From Flavobacterium piscis (lineage in GTDB: Bacteria > Bacteroidota > Bacteroidia > Flavobacteriales > Flavobacteriaceae), in the NCBI RefSeq assembly GCF_001686925.1, contig NZ_LVEN01000013.1, positions 164,255 through 228,254 on the forward strand: DNA of 64,000 nt, in the 5' to 3' direction. Below, piece by piece: positions 1-8,588 of this stretch (its first letter is position 1; each line of letters starts with the position of its first letter). Under the pieces are notes generated by a model. That model searched no databases. It worked only from the letters and a program-made list of their open reading frames with translations, and was not told the origin of the DNA. Position numbers and translations under genes: made by a program.

Positions 1-1
1 T

Positions 2-1693
2 TTTATTGATAAAAAATGGTGTTATAATATTGTTTTTTATCCAAGACGTAAAAACGAATTAACCTTCAAAGGAGACTTTTGGGTAAACGATACTACTTTT
101 GCAATCAAGAAAATTAATATGGGCGTTACTAAAAGTGCCAATATTAACTGGGTAAAAGATATTTATATCGAACAGGAATTCGAGGTAGAAAATGATTCAA
201 CTTTTTTGTTGACCAGGGATTATATGATGTCGGATTTTGCTTTAAATAAAAAAGAAAAATCAAAAGGAGTCTACGGAAAACGAACGACTCTTTATCGCAA
301 TCATAAATTTAATATTCCAAAACCGGAAAAGTTCTATAAAGAAGAAGTCAATTTTATTGATAACGCTGTTTATGACCGACCGCCTGAATTCTGGGAGGAA
401 AATCGTTTTGAGAAATTAAATAAAGATGAAGCCGGTATTTACAAAATGCTGGATACACTGCAAACCGTCAAGCGATTTAAACAATTATATAGCCTTGTCT
501 CGATTTTAGGAAGCGGCTACGTCGAATTTAAAAACTTTGATTTCGGGCCAATATTCTCGACATTTGGTTATAACGAGGTCGAAGGCCTAAGGGTTAGAGC
601 AGGAGGAAGAACTTATTTTGGACCAAATGACCCTTGGCGTATACAAGCGTATACAGCATACGGGTTTGATGATAATAAATTCAAGTACGGAGTTTCAGGA
701 AAATGGATGGTCGACAAGAAAAAACGAGTTATTATCTCCGGAGGAAACAGGCGAGACATCGAACAAATTGGTGCCAGCTTAACCACAACAAATGATATTT
801 TAGGTCGAAGTTTTGCTTCCTCAGCCTTATTTACAACAGGAAGTAACGGAAAATTAACCAATATTAATCTAAGCAATATTTCGGTTGAAATGGAGCCCTT
901 AAAAAACTTTGTTGTCCAGGCAGGGGTTTCATACAGGACATTAGAATCTGCTTCACCAACGTTTAGTCTGGATTATTACACAACGCTGCCAACGGCTGCA
1001 AATCCTGCAGGAGTCATACAAAGTGCAGTAAAACAGTTTGAAGCCAATGTTCAGTTTGAATTTATGCCCAATCGTAAAACTATTGGTTTTGGTGTAGAGC
1101 GTAGCATTGTAGACAGCCCGTTTAGTCATTTCTTTGTTAACTTTAGTTATGGACTAAAAGGAGTTATGCAAAGTGATTTTGCTTACGAAAAAATACAATT
1201 ATTTTACAAACAGCCTATTATAATTGGACCATTAGGAAGATCAAATATTATCCTTGAAACCGGAAAAACCTTTGGTACAATCCCGTTAGGATTAATGAGC
1301 GTAATTCCTGGTAACCAGACTTACTTTACCATCGAAAACACGTTTAGTAACTTAAATTTCTACGAATTTATTACTGATCAATATACTACTCTGCAATGGA
1401 ATCATGATTTTGGAGGAAGATTATTCGCCAGAATTCCATTTATGAGAAAGTTAAACTGGAGAGAATTTGTTGGAGTAAAAGGAGTTTACGGAACCATCTC
1501 AGATGCTAACAGAGCAATCAATGCATCGGCGCAACCCTACAATGCCCCAGAAAACGTATATTGGGAATACAACGCCGGAATCGGGAATATCTTCAAAGTA
1601 TTCCGTATCGATTTCTCCTGGAGAGGAAGTTATTTAAATACTCCGGATGCCAATAAATTTGCAGTAAAAGGATCGTTCGGATTCTATTTTTAA
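2..1693 (+). CDS. DUF5686 family outer-membrane protein, 5' truncated by window edge
   Basis: The frame is open from the second base of the window, so the true start lies upstream; the ATG at 119 is internal because the codons before it read as typical protein (YPRRKNELTFKGDFWVND). The visible 563 residues match my memory of the C-terminal part of DUF5686 proteins, which in Bacteroidota usually begin with a carboxypeptidase-regulatory-like domain and end in a predicted beta-barrel. Alternating hydrophobic/polar strands and a terminal aromatic residue (GSFGFYF) support an outer-membrane barrel. The biochemical role of the family is not known to me. The gene ends at a strong terminator and is not in an operon with the next gene. 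Confidence 0.8.
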   Translation, partial: FIDKKWCYNIVFYPRRKNELTFKGDFWVNDTTFAIKKINMGVTKSANINWVKDIYIEQEFEVENDSTFLLTRDYMMSDFALNKKEKSKGVYGKRTTLYRNHKFNIPKPEKFYKEEVNFIDNAVYDRPPEFWEENRFEKLNKDEAGIYKMLDTLQTVKRFKQLYSLVSILGSGYVEFKNFDFGPIFSTFGYNEVEGLRVRAGGRTYFGPNDPWRIQAYTAYGFDDNKFKYGVSGKWMVDKKKRVIISGGNRRDIEQIGASLTTTNDILGRSFASSALFTTGSNGKLTNINLSNISVEMEPLKNFVVQAGVSYRTLESASPTFSLDYYTTLPTAANPAGVIQSAVKQFEANVQFEFMPNRKTIGFGVERSIVDSPFSHFFVNFSYGLKGVMQSDFAYEKIQLFYKQPIIIGPLGRSNIILETGKTFGTIPLGLMSVIPGNQTYFTIENTFSNLNFYEFITDQYTTLQWNHDFGGRLFARIPFMRKLNWREFVGVKGVYGTISDANRAINASAQPYNAPENVYWEYNAGIGNIFKVFRIDFSWRGSYLNTPDANKFAVKGSFGFYF

Positions 1694-1716
1694 GATAAAA
1701 TAAATTGCCACAAAGA

Positions 1717-1759
1717 CGCCAAGTCGCTAAGTTTAATTTCTAGCAACTTGGCGTTTTTT
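1717..1759 (+). terminator. Intrinsic terminator after DUF5686 gene
   Basis: CGCCAAGT pairs with ACTTGGCG, with an inner GCTA/TAGC stem, followed by six T residues. Confidence 0.75.
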
Positions 1760-1777
1760 ATTGATTAAAATTATTTC

Positions 1778-1844
1778 ACGCAGATTTAGGCAGATCAATA
1801 AAATAGATTGAAAAATAAATCTGCTCTATCTGCAAAATCTGCGT
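1778..1844. repeat. Short inverted repeat of the acgcagattt type
   Basis: ACGCAGATTTAGGCAGAT at 1778-1795 is matched by its near reverse complement at 1828-1844, with a 32-base spacer. Related words (cacagattt, aatctgtg) recur inside the 21858-22089 element, so this looks like a member of a dispersed palindromic repeat class rather than a gene signal. Confidence 0.55.
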
Positions 1845-1883
1845 AAAAAAAATTTTGCGACTTTGTGAGATTCTTTTTTAATT

Positions 1884-2504
1884 TTGAAAGACTTAAATCA
1901 AGCCATGCAAGAAGCCATCGATTTTCTATCAGCCAAAAATCCAATTTTTCTTGAAATCATAGAAAAATATGGATTACCTCAAATACCAAAACGCCCGCAA
2001 GGTTTTGAAACTTTGGTATTATTGATCCTCGAGCAACAAGTCTCTATAGATTCGGCGAAAGCCACCTTCTTAAAAATAAAAGGCTACACAATGTGCAATC
2101 CGGAAACAATGTCTGTTTTATCTGATGAAGAATTTCGCGCTTTAGGTGTAAGCCGTCAAAAAACAAAATACATTAAGATATTAGCGAATGCCGTTTTAAA
2201 TAAAGAATTAGATATCGAAAGTTTAACAGCAAAAACCGCAACACAAGTTCGGGAAGAGCTCATTAAATTAAAAGGAATAGGAAACTGGACTATCGATATT
2301 TACTTAATGTTTTGTCTTCAGGAGCCTGATTTAATTCCGTTAGGTGATATTGCAGTTGTTAATACAATCAAAGAATTACTTGATATTCATGACAAAAACG
2401 AAATGGAAATCCATGCCCAACAATGGAGTCCGTATCGATCTTATGCAACATATTTGCTGTGGCATTATTACTTAAACAAGAGAAACAGGAAAATTACATA
2501 TTAA
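1884..2504 (+). CDS. DNA-3-methyladenine glycosylase 2 (AlkA-like, HhH-GPD)
   Basis: About 200 residues with a helix-hairpin-helix plus GPD motif: LKGIGNWTIDIYLMF near residue 130, then a conserved aspartate in IPLGDIAVV near residue 155 that is the expected catalytic Asp. Family members excise alkylated bases (3-methyladenine and others) from DNA in base-excision repair. The N-terminal AlkA mixed domain is absent, as in the shorter bacterial version. The frame opens with TTG at 1884; the first ATG is at 1905, and either could be the start. It stands alone between a terminator and the ppa promoter. Confidence 0.85.
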   Translation: MKDLNQAMQEAIDFLSAKNPIFLEIIEKYGLPQIPKRPQGFETLVLLILEQQVSIDSAKATFLKIKGYTMCNPETMSVLSDEEFRALGVSRQKTKYIKILANAVLNKELDIESLTAKTATQVREELIKLKGIGNWTIDIYLMFCLQEPDLIPLGDIAVVNTIKELLDIHDKNEMEIHAQQWSPYRSYATYLLWHYYLNKRNRKITY

Positions 2505-2550
2505 CTGTCTGTTATTTAAAAGAAAAGTAGGTATATAAATGAAGTTTTTT

Positions 2551-2581
2551 ATTGTAAAAAAGGATTGTTTAGTTACTTTTG
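2551..2581 (+). promoter_or_regulatory. Bacteroidota promoter of ppa
   Basis: TACTTTTG at 2574-2581 fits the TAnnTTTG -7 box exactly; ATTG at 2551-2554, 19 bases upstream, is a weak -33 element. The start of transcription would lie about 30 bases before the ppa ATG. Confidence 0.6.
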
Positions 2582-2614
2582 CAATCGAAATTATAGAAAT
2601 AATAAAAAACGAAA

Positions 2615-3145
2615 ATGACCGCAGACAAATTAACGACTTTCGATGTATTAATCGAAATACCACGTGGAAGTAGAAATAAATACGAGTACGATTTTGAAAT
2701 CAAAAGAATGCGTTTCGACAGAATGTTATTCTCTTCGATGATGTACCCGGCTGATTACGGATTTATTCCTGAAACATTAGCACTTGACGGAGATCCTCTT
2801 GATGTATTAGTTTTAATAAACGAGCCAACTTTTCCTGGTTGTGTTATAGAAGTAAAACCAATTGGGGTTTTCCATATGGCAGATGATAAAGGACCAGACG
2901 AAAAAATCATTTGTGTACCGGTTTCAGATCCAATCTGGAATTCACTAAATGACCTTTCAGATATTAATGGTCACTTATTGAAAGAAATAGAGCACTTCTT
3001 CCAAGTATACAAAGACCTTGAAAACAAACAAGTAGATGTTGAAGGTTGGGGAGATGTAAACGAAGCATTTGCAATTATTGCTGAGTGTACAAAGCGTTTT
3101 GATGATATTGAAAATAAACCAGAGGGATTATTTAGTATTAAATAA
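2615..3145 (+). CDS. ppa: Inorganic pyrophosphatase (family I, soluble)
   Basis: A 176-residue cytosolic enzyme that hydrolyses pyrophosphate to two phosphates using Mg2+. The family signature DGDPLDVLVL near residue 55 supplies metal-binding aspartates, and an N-terminal segment IPRGSRNKYEYD precedes it, as in bacterial family I enzymes of this length. It is followed by a terminator and then a membrane pyrophosphatase gene, so two unrelated pyrophosphate-consuming enzymes sit side by side. Later genes of the window (ATP sulfurylase at 37335-39640) release pyrophosphate, which this enzyme would pull forward. Confidence 0.95.
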   Translation: MTADKLTTFDVLIEIPRGSRNKYEYDFEIKRMRFDRMLFSSMMYPADYGFIPETLALDGDPLDVLVLINEPTFPGCVIEVKPIGVFHMADDKGPDEKIICVPVSDPIWNSLNDLSDINGHLLKEIEHFFQVYKDLENKQVDVEGWGDVNEAFAIIAECTKRFDDIENKPEGLFSIK

Positions 3146-3168
3146 TTTTTACCCTATTCTATTATAAA

Positions 3169-3203
3169 AAAAGCAATACTGCCGTCAGGAGTATTGCTTT
3201 TTT
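3169..3203 (+). terminator. Intrinsic terminator after ppa
   Basis: AAAAGCAATACT pairs with AGTATTGCTTTT across a 9-base loop and runs into T residues. Confidence 0.8.
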
Positions 3204-3259
3204 GTTTAAATTCGTTTTACATAGTTTATTGAATATTAACCAATAACCATTATAATATT

Positions 3260-5809
3260 ATGAACGAATTTATGATTTACTTGCCAATTGTTATGGCAAT
3301 TATAGGATTACTCTTCATGGCGATAAAAAGGACTTGGGTCCTGAAACAAGATGCTGGCGACGGCAAGATGAAAGAGATCTCAGATTACATCTACGAAGGC
3401 GCATTAGCATTTTTAAAGGCAGAATACCGATTACTGACTTTTTTCGTAATTGGTGCCAGTATAGTTTTAGCCGGAATTTCTTTTATTGTTCCTACTACAC
3501 ATATATTAATAGTAGTGGCGTTTATTTTTGGAGCGTTTTTCTCGGCTTTGGCCGGAAATATGGGAATGAAAATAGCCACTAAAACAAACGTTAGAACCAC
3601 TCAGGCGGCCCGCACAAGTTTGCCGCAAGCCTTAAAAGTTTCTTTTGGTGGTGGTACCGTAATGGGGCTTGGAGTTGCAGGTTTAGCTGTTTTAGGTCTA
3701 ACAGGATTTTTTATCGTTTTCTTTCAAATATTTATGAATGGGGTTTGGACTTCATCTGAAGATATGACTAAGGTTTTAGAAACTTTAGCAGGATTTTCAT
3801 TGGGAGCAGAATCAATCGCTTTGTTTGCCAGAGTTGGTGGCGGAATCTATACAAAAGCTGCCGATGTTGGAGCAGATTTAGTAGGTAAAGTAGAAGCCGG
3901 AATTCCGGAAGATGATCCTCGCAATCCTGCTACAATTGCAGATAATGTAGGAGATAATGTTGGAGACGTTGCAGGTATGGGAGCCGATTTATTTGGTTCG
4001 TATGTAGCAACAGTTTTGGCAGCTATGGTTTTAGGAAATTACGTGATCAAAGATATGGGGGGAAATATCCAGGATATTTTTGGCGGTATTGGTCCAATTT
4101 TATTGCCAATGGCCATTGCCGGTTTCGGAATCTTATTCTCTATTATAGGAACTACATTAGTAAAAATATCTGATGACAACGCAAAAGAAGCACAAGTACA
4201 AAAAGCATTAAATATAGGAAACTGGGTTTCGATTGTTTTAACTGCTATTGCTTGTTTCTTTCTGGTAAAATACATGCTGCCGGAAACTATGCAAATGAGC
4301 TTTTTTGGCGAAGGTTCTAAAGATATTTCGTCAATGCGTGTTTTTTATGCCACTTTAGTTGGGCTAGTGGTGGGTGGAGCTATTTCATCTGTTACGGAAT
4401 ATTATACAGGATTAGGTACAAAACCCGTTATGGCAATTGTACAAAAATCATCTACAGGGGCAGGAACAAACGTTATTGCAGGATTGGCAACGGGAATGAT
4501 TTCTACTTTTCCAACTGTAATTTTGTTCGCAGCGGCAATCTGGATTTCGTATGCACTGGCAGGATTTTATGGAGTAGCGTTGGCGGCTTCAGCTATGATG
4601 GCAACTACTGCTATGCAATTGGCAATTGATGCTTTTGGGCCAATTTCTGACAACGCGGGAGGAATTGCCGAAATGAGCGAATTACCAAAAGAAGTACGTA
4701 CCAGAACAGACATTTTAGATTCAGTAGGGAATACAACTGCAGCAACCGGAAAAGGATTTGCAATTGCTTCTGCAGCCTTAACATCATTGGCTTTGTTTGC
4801 AGCATATGTAACGTTTACAGGAATAGATGGAATCAATATTTTTAAAGCGCCGGTTTTAGCGATGTTATTTGTGGGTGGAATGATTCCGGTAGTATTTTCA
4901 GCCTTGGCGATGAATTCTGTTGGAAAAGCCGCTATGGATATGGTGTACGAAGTACGTCGTCAGTTTAAGGAAATTCCTGGAATAATGGAAGGAACCGGAA
5001 AACCGGAATACGGAAAATGCGTTGAGATTTCTACAAAAGCCGCTTTACGCGAAATGATGTTACCAGGAATTCTTACTATTGGTTTCCCAATTGCGATTGT
5101 ACTTTTAGGTAAATTAGTTTATGCAGACAACAATCAGTTAATTGCTGAAATGTTAGGAGGATATATGGCTGGAGTTACTGTTTCTGGTGTGCTATGGGCT
5201 GTTTTTCAAAACAATGCCGGAGGTGCCTGGGACAATGCTAAAAAATCTTTTGAAGCTGGAGTTTTAATCAACGGAGAGATGACTTACAAAGGTTCTGATG
5301 CACATAAAGCTGCCGTAACCGGAGATACAGTAGGAGATCCGTTTAAAGATACTTCAGGACCATCTATGAATATCCTGATCAAATTAACTTGCTTAATAGG
5401 TTTGGTAATTGCGCCTATATTAGGTGAAGGACATGCTACAGCTGGTTTGGCTGAAAATGGTTCCTGTTGTGCTAAAACTGAAATGCATGCAGGAGGAGTT
5501 TCTAAATGTGGAGATTTGTCAGGTATGACCAAAGAAGAATGCATAAAAATGTGCAAAGAAAAAGGATGCACAGCCGAAGAAACGGCAAAATGTCTCGCAC
5601 ATTATGATGCCAACGGAAAATATGCCTACCAAAAAACAGATTGTTTTGATACAAGAAAATATAGCAAAAACAGACTTGAGGTGAATTTGTCTACTGTTAA
5701 CGGCGTTACAACCGGAACTGTGACAAAAACAGCAAATGGTAAAACAACAACCGAAGTTTATGAAGGAACAGAAGCTGAGGTAAAAGCTAAAATTGAAGCT
5801 GCGAAGTAA
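3260..5809 (+). CDS. hppA: Membrane ion-pumping pyrophosphatase with Cys-rich C-terminal extension
   Basis: An 849-residue polytopic protein that couples pyrophosphate hydrolysis to H+ or Na+ export. The catalytic loop GGGIYTKAADVGADLVGKVE and the following IPEDDPRNPATIADNVGDNV are intact. The sequence GNTTAATGKG has Ala where K+-independent enzymes carry Lys, so it should be K+-stimulated and probably Na+-pumping; that ion choice is inference. Residues from about 730 onward form an extra ~115-residue tail holding eight cysteines (SCC, KCG, EECIKMCKEKGC, AKC, DCF) followed by a Thr-rich segment. In known structures the C-terminus faces the periplasm. The tail is unlike the usual family end and is discussed as a finding. 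Confidence 0.95.
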   Translation: MNEFMIYLPIVMAIIGLLFMAIKRTWVLKQDAGDGKMKEISDYIYEGALAFLKAEYRLLTFFVIGASIVLAGISFIVPTTHILIVVAFIFGAFFSALAGNMGMKIATKTNVRTTQAARTSLPQALKVSFGGGTVMGLGVAGLAVLGLTGFFIVFFQIFMNGVWTSSEDMTKVLETLAGFSLGAESIALFARVGGGIYTKAADVGADLVGKVEAGIPEDDPRNPATIADNVGDNVGDVAGMGADLFGSYVATVLAAMVLGNYVIKDMGGNIQDIFGGIGPILLPMAIAGFGILFSIIGTTLVKISDDNAKEAQVQKALNIGNWVSIVLTAIACFFLVKYMLPETMQMSFFGEGSKDISSMRVFYATLVGLVVGGAISSVTEYYTGLGTKPVMAIVQKSSTGAGTNVIAGLATGMISTFPTVILFAAAIWISYALAGFYGVALAASAMMATTAMQLAIDAFGPISDNAGGIAEMSELPKEVRTRTDILDSVGNTTAATGKGFAIASAALTSLALFAAYVTFTGIDGINIFKAPVLAMLFVGGMIPVVFSALAMNSVGKAAMDMVYEVRRQFKEIPGIMEGTGKPEYGKCVEISTKAALREMMLPGILTIGFPIAIVLLGKLVYADNNQLIAEMLGGYMAGVTVSGVLWAVFQNNAGGAWDNAKKSFEAGVLINGEMTYKGSDAHKAAVTGDTVGDPFKDTSGPSMNILIKLTCLIGLVIAPILGEGHATAGLAENGSCCAKTEMHAGGVSKCGDLSGMTKEECIKMCKEKGCTAEETAKCLAHYDANGKYAYQKTDCFDTRKYSKNRLEVNLSTVNGVTTGTVTKTANGKTTTEVYEGTEAEVKAKIEAAK

Positions 5810-5822
5810 TTTGGCGATGTAT

Positions 5823-5849
5823 CCTAACAGGTTTTCGAAACCTGTTAGG
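5823..5849. repeat. Dispersed palindrome, CCTaacAGGTTTT family
   Basis: A 27-base palindrome whose arms read CCTAACAGGTTT and AAACCTGTTAGG. Related copies lie at 5887-5912, 45936-45962, 47052-47078 and 47859-47885. Confidence 0.8.
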
Positions 5850-5886
5850 TATTTGTTTGACTGCAAATTAAAAATGAAATATCATA

Positions 5887-5912
5887 CCAACAGGTTTTGA
5901 AAACCTGTTAGG
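5887..5912. repeat. Dispersed palindrome, second copy
   Basis: CCAACAGGTTTT pairs with AAAACCTGTTAGG; it lies 37 bases after the first copy and just before the convergent terminator. Confidence 0.8.
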
Positions 5913-5917
5913 ATAAT

Positions 5918-5955
5918 AAAAAATGCCTCTAAATAATTTTAGAGGCATTTTTTAT
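5918..5955. terminator. Bidirectional terminator between hppA and deoxynucleoside kinase
   Basis: AAATGCCTCTAAA and TTTAGAGGCATTT form a stem with A residues on one side and T residues on the other, serving the two convergent genes. Confidence 0.75.
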
Positions 5956-6012
5956 TTCGTGTAAATTCGTGACCCGAGATCGTAAAGTCGAATAGACGAA
6001 GTAAATCAGTGT

Positions 6013-6627
6013 TTAAAACAACCCATTCAATTCAGCATCAATTCTATTAATGATGTTTCCTAAATCTTCCGGATTATCAACGAAATTAATATTATCAACA
6101 TCAATAATTAATAATTTTCCTTTAGTATACGTTTGTACCCAGGCTTCGTATCTTTCATTTAATCGGCTTAAATAATCAATAGAAATAGAGTTTTCGTAAT
6201 CACGTCCGCGTTTGTGAATTTGCCCTACTAAATTAGGAATAGAGCTTCTTAGATAAATTAATAAATCAGGCGATTTTACTAATCCTTCCATTAATTCAAA
6301 AAGCGAAGTATAGTTTTCGAAATCGCGACTCGTCATTAATCCCATCGAATATAAGTTGGGAGCAAAGATATAAGCATCTTCATAAATCGTTCTGTCCTGA
6401 ATGATTTTCTTTCCGCTTTCGCGAATTTGCAATACCTGACGGAAACGGCTGTTCAGGAAATAAATCTGCAAATTAAACGACCAGCGCTCCATTTGATGGT
6501 AAAAATCATCTAAATACGGATTATCAACTACATCTTCATAATGAGGTTCCCATTTGAAATGTTTGGCCAATAATTTAGTTAAAGTTGTTTTCCCTGCTCC
6601 TATATTTCCTGCTATTGCTATGTGCAT
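6013..6627 (-). CDS. Deoxynucleoside kinase
   Basis: A 204-residue salvage enzyme that transfers the ATP gamma phosphate to deoxynucleosides. It has the P-loop IAGNIGAGKTTL at the N-terminus, the DRTIYEDAYIF motif with catalytic and sugar-binding residues near residue 80, and the LID-type arginine motif RGRDYENSI near residue 140. Which nucleoside is preferred cannot be read from the sequence. Its ATG overlaps the stop of the upstream gene by one base (TAATG on the minus strand), so the pair is probably translationally coupled. Confidence 0.88.
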   Translation of the reverse strand: MHIAIAGNIGAGKTTLTKLLAKHFKWEPHYEDVVDNPYLDDFYHQMERWSFNLQIYFLNSRFRQVLQIRESGKKIIQDRTIYEDAYIFAPNLYSMGLMTSRDFENYTSLFELMEGLVKSPDLLIYLRSSIPNLVGQIHKRGRDYENSISIDYLSRLNERYEAWVQTYTKGKLLIIDVDNINFVDNPEDLGNIINRIDAELNGLF

Positions 6628-7442
6628 TACGGTGTTACGATTTTATAATTTATTATTTCTTTAGCTGTAAAAATAGATAAAATTTGGTCTTTGTAGCAGA
6701 ATTTGTCAAACGATTTTTCTAAAATTTCAATTTCAGAAAATGCATTTGAATTTGTACTTGTAATGTCTTTAAAATACAACAAATTAGCTTTGCTAAAAAG
6801 ATATTGATGATTATTGATTATTTCGATGGCATCAAAATCAGACACTTTTCCTAACGAAGTTGTTTTTCCGAAAATATCACAGGAAAACCAGTTGTTTTTT
6901 TTATCAATCCAATAAAAGGTATTAAAGTCGGTTTGGTAATATTTTATGGTTTCTATTAATGGAGTAGAAACGGTTTTGTATTCATTTTTTAAATAATCAA
7001 AAAGACTAATTTGCTGGTTTAAGGCATTGTAAATCCAAAGCTGATTTTGTGTAGACATTCCGATCGCCGAAACAACAATAGGTGTATTATTGAGAGAAAA
7101 ATTAATCTCAGTCACTTTATTGAGCTGATTATCTAATAATATAACGGTATTAAAATCTTCATAAAATAAAACGATCTTAAGCGGATTTTGCAAATCGACT
7201 TTGGTGATTTTTCCCAGTGATACATTTTTATACTCAAATCGCTCTTTGTCTTTGATTTTGCTGAATACATTATTTTTAATCTGATAAGAATATCCAAAAG
7301 AATCGTAACCTGAAAAATCATCAGCATCAGTTGAGAGACGAGAAAGAGAGTTTGCTTTTATTTTTTGGTTTTGCGAAAAAACAGCTGAAAAAGAGCAGGC
7401 AATAAAAAGAAAAAATAAAAAAATATGTGCCGTTTTGCTCAT
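6627..7442 (-). CDS. Secreted protein of unknown function, probable beta-propeller
   Basis: The 271-residue product starts with a hydrophobic signal peptide ending near SAVFSQ, so it should be exported. The rest is rich in short beta-strand-like repeats (for example LWIYNALNQQISLFDY and FYWIDKKNNWFSCD), which suggests a beta-propeller-like fold; this is an impression from strand periodicity. No catalytic motif was recognised. The stop codon overlaps the start of the deoxynucleoside kinase gene, an arrangement I associate with flavobacterial genomes, but no functional link is obvious. Confidence 0.7.
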   Translation of the reverse strand: MSKTAHIFLFFLFIACSFSAVFSQNQKIKANSLSRLSTDADDFSGYDSFGYSYQIKNNVFSKIKDKERFEYKNVSLGKITKVDLQNPLKIVLFYEDFNTVILLDNQLNKVTEINFSLNNTPIVVSAIGMSTQNQLWIYNALNQQISLFDYLKNEYKTVSTPLIETIKYYQTDFNTFYWIDKKNNWFSCDIFGKTTSLGKVSDFDAIEIINNHQYLFSKANLLYFKDITSTNSNAFSEIEILEKSFDKFCYKDQILSIFTAKEIINYKIVTP

Positions 7443-7590
7443 AATACTTGGTTTCTAAAGAGCCAAATTACAAAAAACTAAAGTAGAAATTACTTAAAGA
7501 TAAAGATTTAGTTCGTTAGTCCTATTGTATCGTAATAGTCTAAGCAATAGTCGATTTTGTCTATATCTTCTCGCTATTGATATATTTAAC

Positions 7591-7621
7591 TTTCGGAATT
7601 TTAAAATAAACAATACATTTG
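7591..7621 (+). promoter_or_regulatory. Promoter of the GLPGLI-barrel operon
   Basis: TACATTTG at 7614-7621 matches the TAnnTTTG box; TTTC at 7591-7594 is a near -33 element, 19 bases upstream. Confidence 0.5.
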
Positions 7622-7664
7622 AGTGTAAGTTTTATCGGCTTTACTCAATTTTAAAGAAAACGAA

Positions 7665-8552
7665 ATGAAAAAAGTAATTTGTTATATGTCTTTGCTGTTT
7701 GTATTTACTCAAGTGCAGGCTCAAAAAGATTTTCAGGGAATGGCTGTTTATGAGTCAAAAACGCAGGTACCAAAGTTTGAAGGCATGCGGGGCAATCGTG
7801 ATATCACACCGGAAATGCAAAAGAGTATGGAAGAGCGAATGAAAAAAATGCTGGAAAAAACGTTTATTCTGAATTTTGATAAATCGGCTTCTATTTATAA
7901 AGAAGAAGAAAAACTGGAAGCTCCGGGACAACAAGGTGGTTTTCGTGTTATGGTGAGTTCAATGATGGGAGGCGGAGGCACTTTCTATAAAGATGTTAAA
8001 ACAAAATCATATACCGTTGATAAAGAATTTATGGGTAAAGAATTCCTGGTTATAGATTCGCTGCCCAAATTAAACTGGAAATTAGAGCAGGAGACCAAAC
8101 AAATTGGAGGATATAATTGCTTTAAAGCCACTGCAGTAAAAGAACCAAGTAAAACCGATTTTAGAAATTTCAGACCTAAAAAAACAGATGATAAAAAAGA
8201 GGAATCTAAAAAAACTTCCGGAGAAACTAAAACCAATTTTGAAGACAATTTTGAGTTGCCAAAAGAAATTGTTGTAACTGCTTGGTATACGCCTGAAATT
8301 CCAGTAAACCAAGGTCCCGAAAATTATTGGGGACTTCCTGGTTTAATTTTAGAAATAAATGATGGAACAACTACAATTTTATGTTCAAAAATTATTTTGA
8401 ATGCAAAAGACAAAGTGGATATTAAGCCTTCTAAAAAAGGAAAAGTAGTCTCGCAGAAGGATTATGATGAAACAGTAGTTAAAAAAATGGAAGAATTTAG
8501 AGAAATGAATCGTGGTCGTTCAAGCGGACCAGCACAAACAATTGGAAGATAA
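7665..8552 (+). CDS. GLPGLI family secreted protein
   Basis: A 295-residue protein with a signal peptide (cleavage near VQAQ) and the family-defining motif YWGLPGLILEINDG near residue 225. GLPGLI proteins are Bacteroidota-specific, exported and of unknown function. A Met-rich segment (residues 25-60) and a Lys-rich linker near residue 165 are low-complexity. The next gene, 36 bases downstream, encodes a TonB-receptor-like barrel with a regulatory-like N-terminal domain; this pairing is common and suggests they act together at the outer membrane. Confidence 0.9.
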   Translation: MKKVICYMSLLFVFTQVQAQKDFQGMAVYESKTQVPKFEGMRGNRDITPEMQKSMEERMKKMLEKTFILNFDKSASIYKEEEKLEAPGQQGGFRVMVSSMMGGGGTFYKDVKTKSYTVDKEFMGKEFLVIDSLPKLNWKLEQETKQIGGYNCFKATAVKEPSKTDFRNFRPKKTDDKKEESKKTSGETKTNFEDNFELPKEIVVTAWYTPEIPVNQGPENYWGLPGLILEINDGTTTILCSKIILNAKDKVDIKPSKKGKVVSQKDYDETVVKKMEEFREMNRGRSSGPAQTIGR

Positions 8553-8588
8553 GTCTTTAATCAGTAAAAATTTTATTCTAATCATTTC

